A stretch of DNA of 64,000 nucleotides. It comes from Gloeomargaritales cyanobacterium VI4D9. Lineage in GTDB: Bacteria > Cyanobacteriota > Cyanobacteriia > Gloeomargaritales > Gloeomargaritaceae. The position numbers and the translations under genes were made by a program. Location of the stretch: the NCBI GenBank assembly GCA_927797885.1, contig OV696605.1, positions 1 to 64,000 on the forward strand, written 5' to 3'. Shown in pieces: positions 63,510 to 64,000 of this stretch. Numbering within the stretch: position 1 is the first letter of the stretch; every line of letters begins with the position of its first letter. Under the pieces are notes generated by a model. The model searched no databases. It saw nothing but the letters and a program-made list of their open reading frames with translations, and was not told the origin of the DNA.

Positions 63510-63867
63510 AGGGACGAGACGGCATAAACAATACTTAATTTATTATATTGGATTGTATCGGCTCCTCCATCTCCAGGCTGTAGTAATTACACTTCAATTG
63601 TGAACAAGATTTTATATTTGAAAAACAAGGGTTGCAGGGCAGAATCTTGGTTCCAAATGACCTTATTATTCACATTCTTTACAAGGATTTTCTATGACTG
63701 CCATGTTTTGGGGTTAGCTACAGGTCGGGCAAGTGCAATGGACATCCACAGGGATAACGACCTCAATCACCTGCTGCGGATAACCCCGAACTGACGACCG
63801 ATAACCTCTCAACGGTTGGGTGCATTGGGTCATGCCACAAGTGAGGATTTGCGCCAAAATGTACATC
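63510..63867. other. Intergenic DNA upstream of the DEP-domain kinase
   Basis: No convincing gene. A stretch near 63701-63745 (TTTTGGGGTTAGCTACAGGT, then a GGGCAAGTGCAATGG-type block) resembles the first codons of the kinase gene on the opposite strand, as if a small duplication of that region had occurred. Confidence 0.3.
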
Positions 63868-63970
63868 TATAGCAATCCTATTTGATTAAAAAACAGAAAT
63901 TTCCCAGAACCAACGATGGGGGCGGTGCCCCTGCGACCCCTATTCCATTTTGATTTAGGATTACCATATA
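63868..63970 (-). repeat. MITE of repeat family A, inverted
   Basis: TATAGCAATCCTA at the left, CAGAACCAA, GGGGGCGGTGCCCC, right end TTAGGATTACCATATA with one change. Confidence 0.75.
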
Positions 63971-64000
63971 CAGTCTTTTATGCTATTATGGGATACAAAC
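63969..64000 (+). repeat. Repeat family D, cut by the window edge
   Basis: TACAGTCTTTTATG followed by TTATGGGATACA matches the left end of the copy at 28702. Confidence 0.5.

Noticed and set aside
63600-63794. A 64-codon frame near the window end
   Set aside because: Composition and lack of any motif or ribosome binding site argue against coding.

Overview
The window is cyanobacterial chromosome. It carries petN (cytochrome b6f), petH (ferredoxin-NADP reductase with a CpcD-like linker domain), ndhL, pxcA, a cyanobacterial ATP synthase protein I gene, an efp-accB pair, a carotenoid oxygenase and an mntCAB-type manganese transporter. The backbone is GC-rich, uses many GTG starts, and packs genes with 4-bp overlaps. 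I cannot name the species; a unicellular, Synechococcus-like lineage would fit.

Layout. 1-8400: backbone (cysteine desulfurase, CHASE2 Ser/Thr kinase, proA, ndhL, an exported protein of unknown function, an EamA transporter). 8529-21340: a foreign, AT-richer island. Its framework is a run of about eleven integron attC-like sites (RYYYAAC...GTTRRRY, mostly 86 bp), all on the + strand, plus one truncated by an IS. No integrase gene is near, so it looks like a cluster of attC sites lacking an integrase (CALIN). The cassettes carry a mercury-handling set (a MerR-MerF fusion, a MerT-MerP fusion, a CopZ-like protein), a RelE/HigB-type toxin-antitoxin pair, several ORF-less cassettes that share a hairpin, a long prokaryotic Argonaute, an ADP-ribosylglycohydrolase with an in-frame stop, and possibly a DUF3386/methyltransferase/cupin/YwiC operon behind a Fur-box-like site. 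21335-27504: a decayed TnpB gene followed by a Tn554-like operon of three tyrosine recombinases and a TnpC-like protein. 27740-64000: backbone again (DUF928, ABC permease, surE/glgP, mntCAB, queE, petN, cobI, IscA, TldD, histidine kinase, HflX, tRNA-Arg, petH, antiporter, atp1, UbiB-like kinase, efp-accB, PPTase, pxcA, carotenoid oxygenase, purL, DEP-domain kinase), littered with small repeats and an IS200-type remnant.

The most interesting item is the Argonaute cassette (13570-17186). Its gene is split by an intact IS5-type element at 14265-15507 flanked by a 4-bp duplication (ATTA). Removing the element and one ATTA restores one continuous frame of 733 codons with a complete D-E-D-D PIWI tetrad. 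I read this as a mobile-cassette Argonaute recently disrupted by an IS. The end of a second copy of the same IS opens the window (1-33).

Intergenic DNA carries at least four short repeat families. One has the same terminal inverted repeat as the IS5 element and is probably mobilised by it. Another, present about nine times, has ATAGCAATCCTA-type ends around a GC-rich hairpin.
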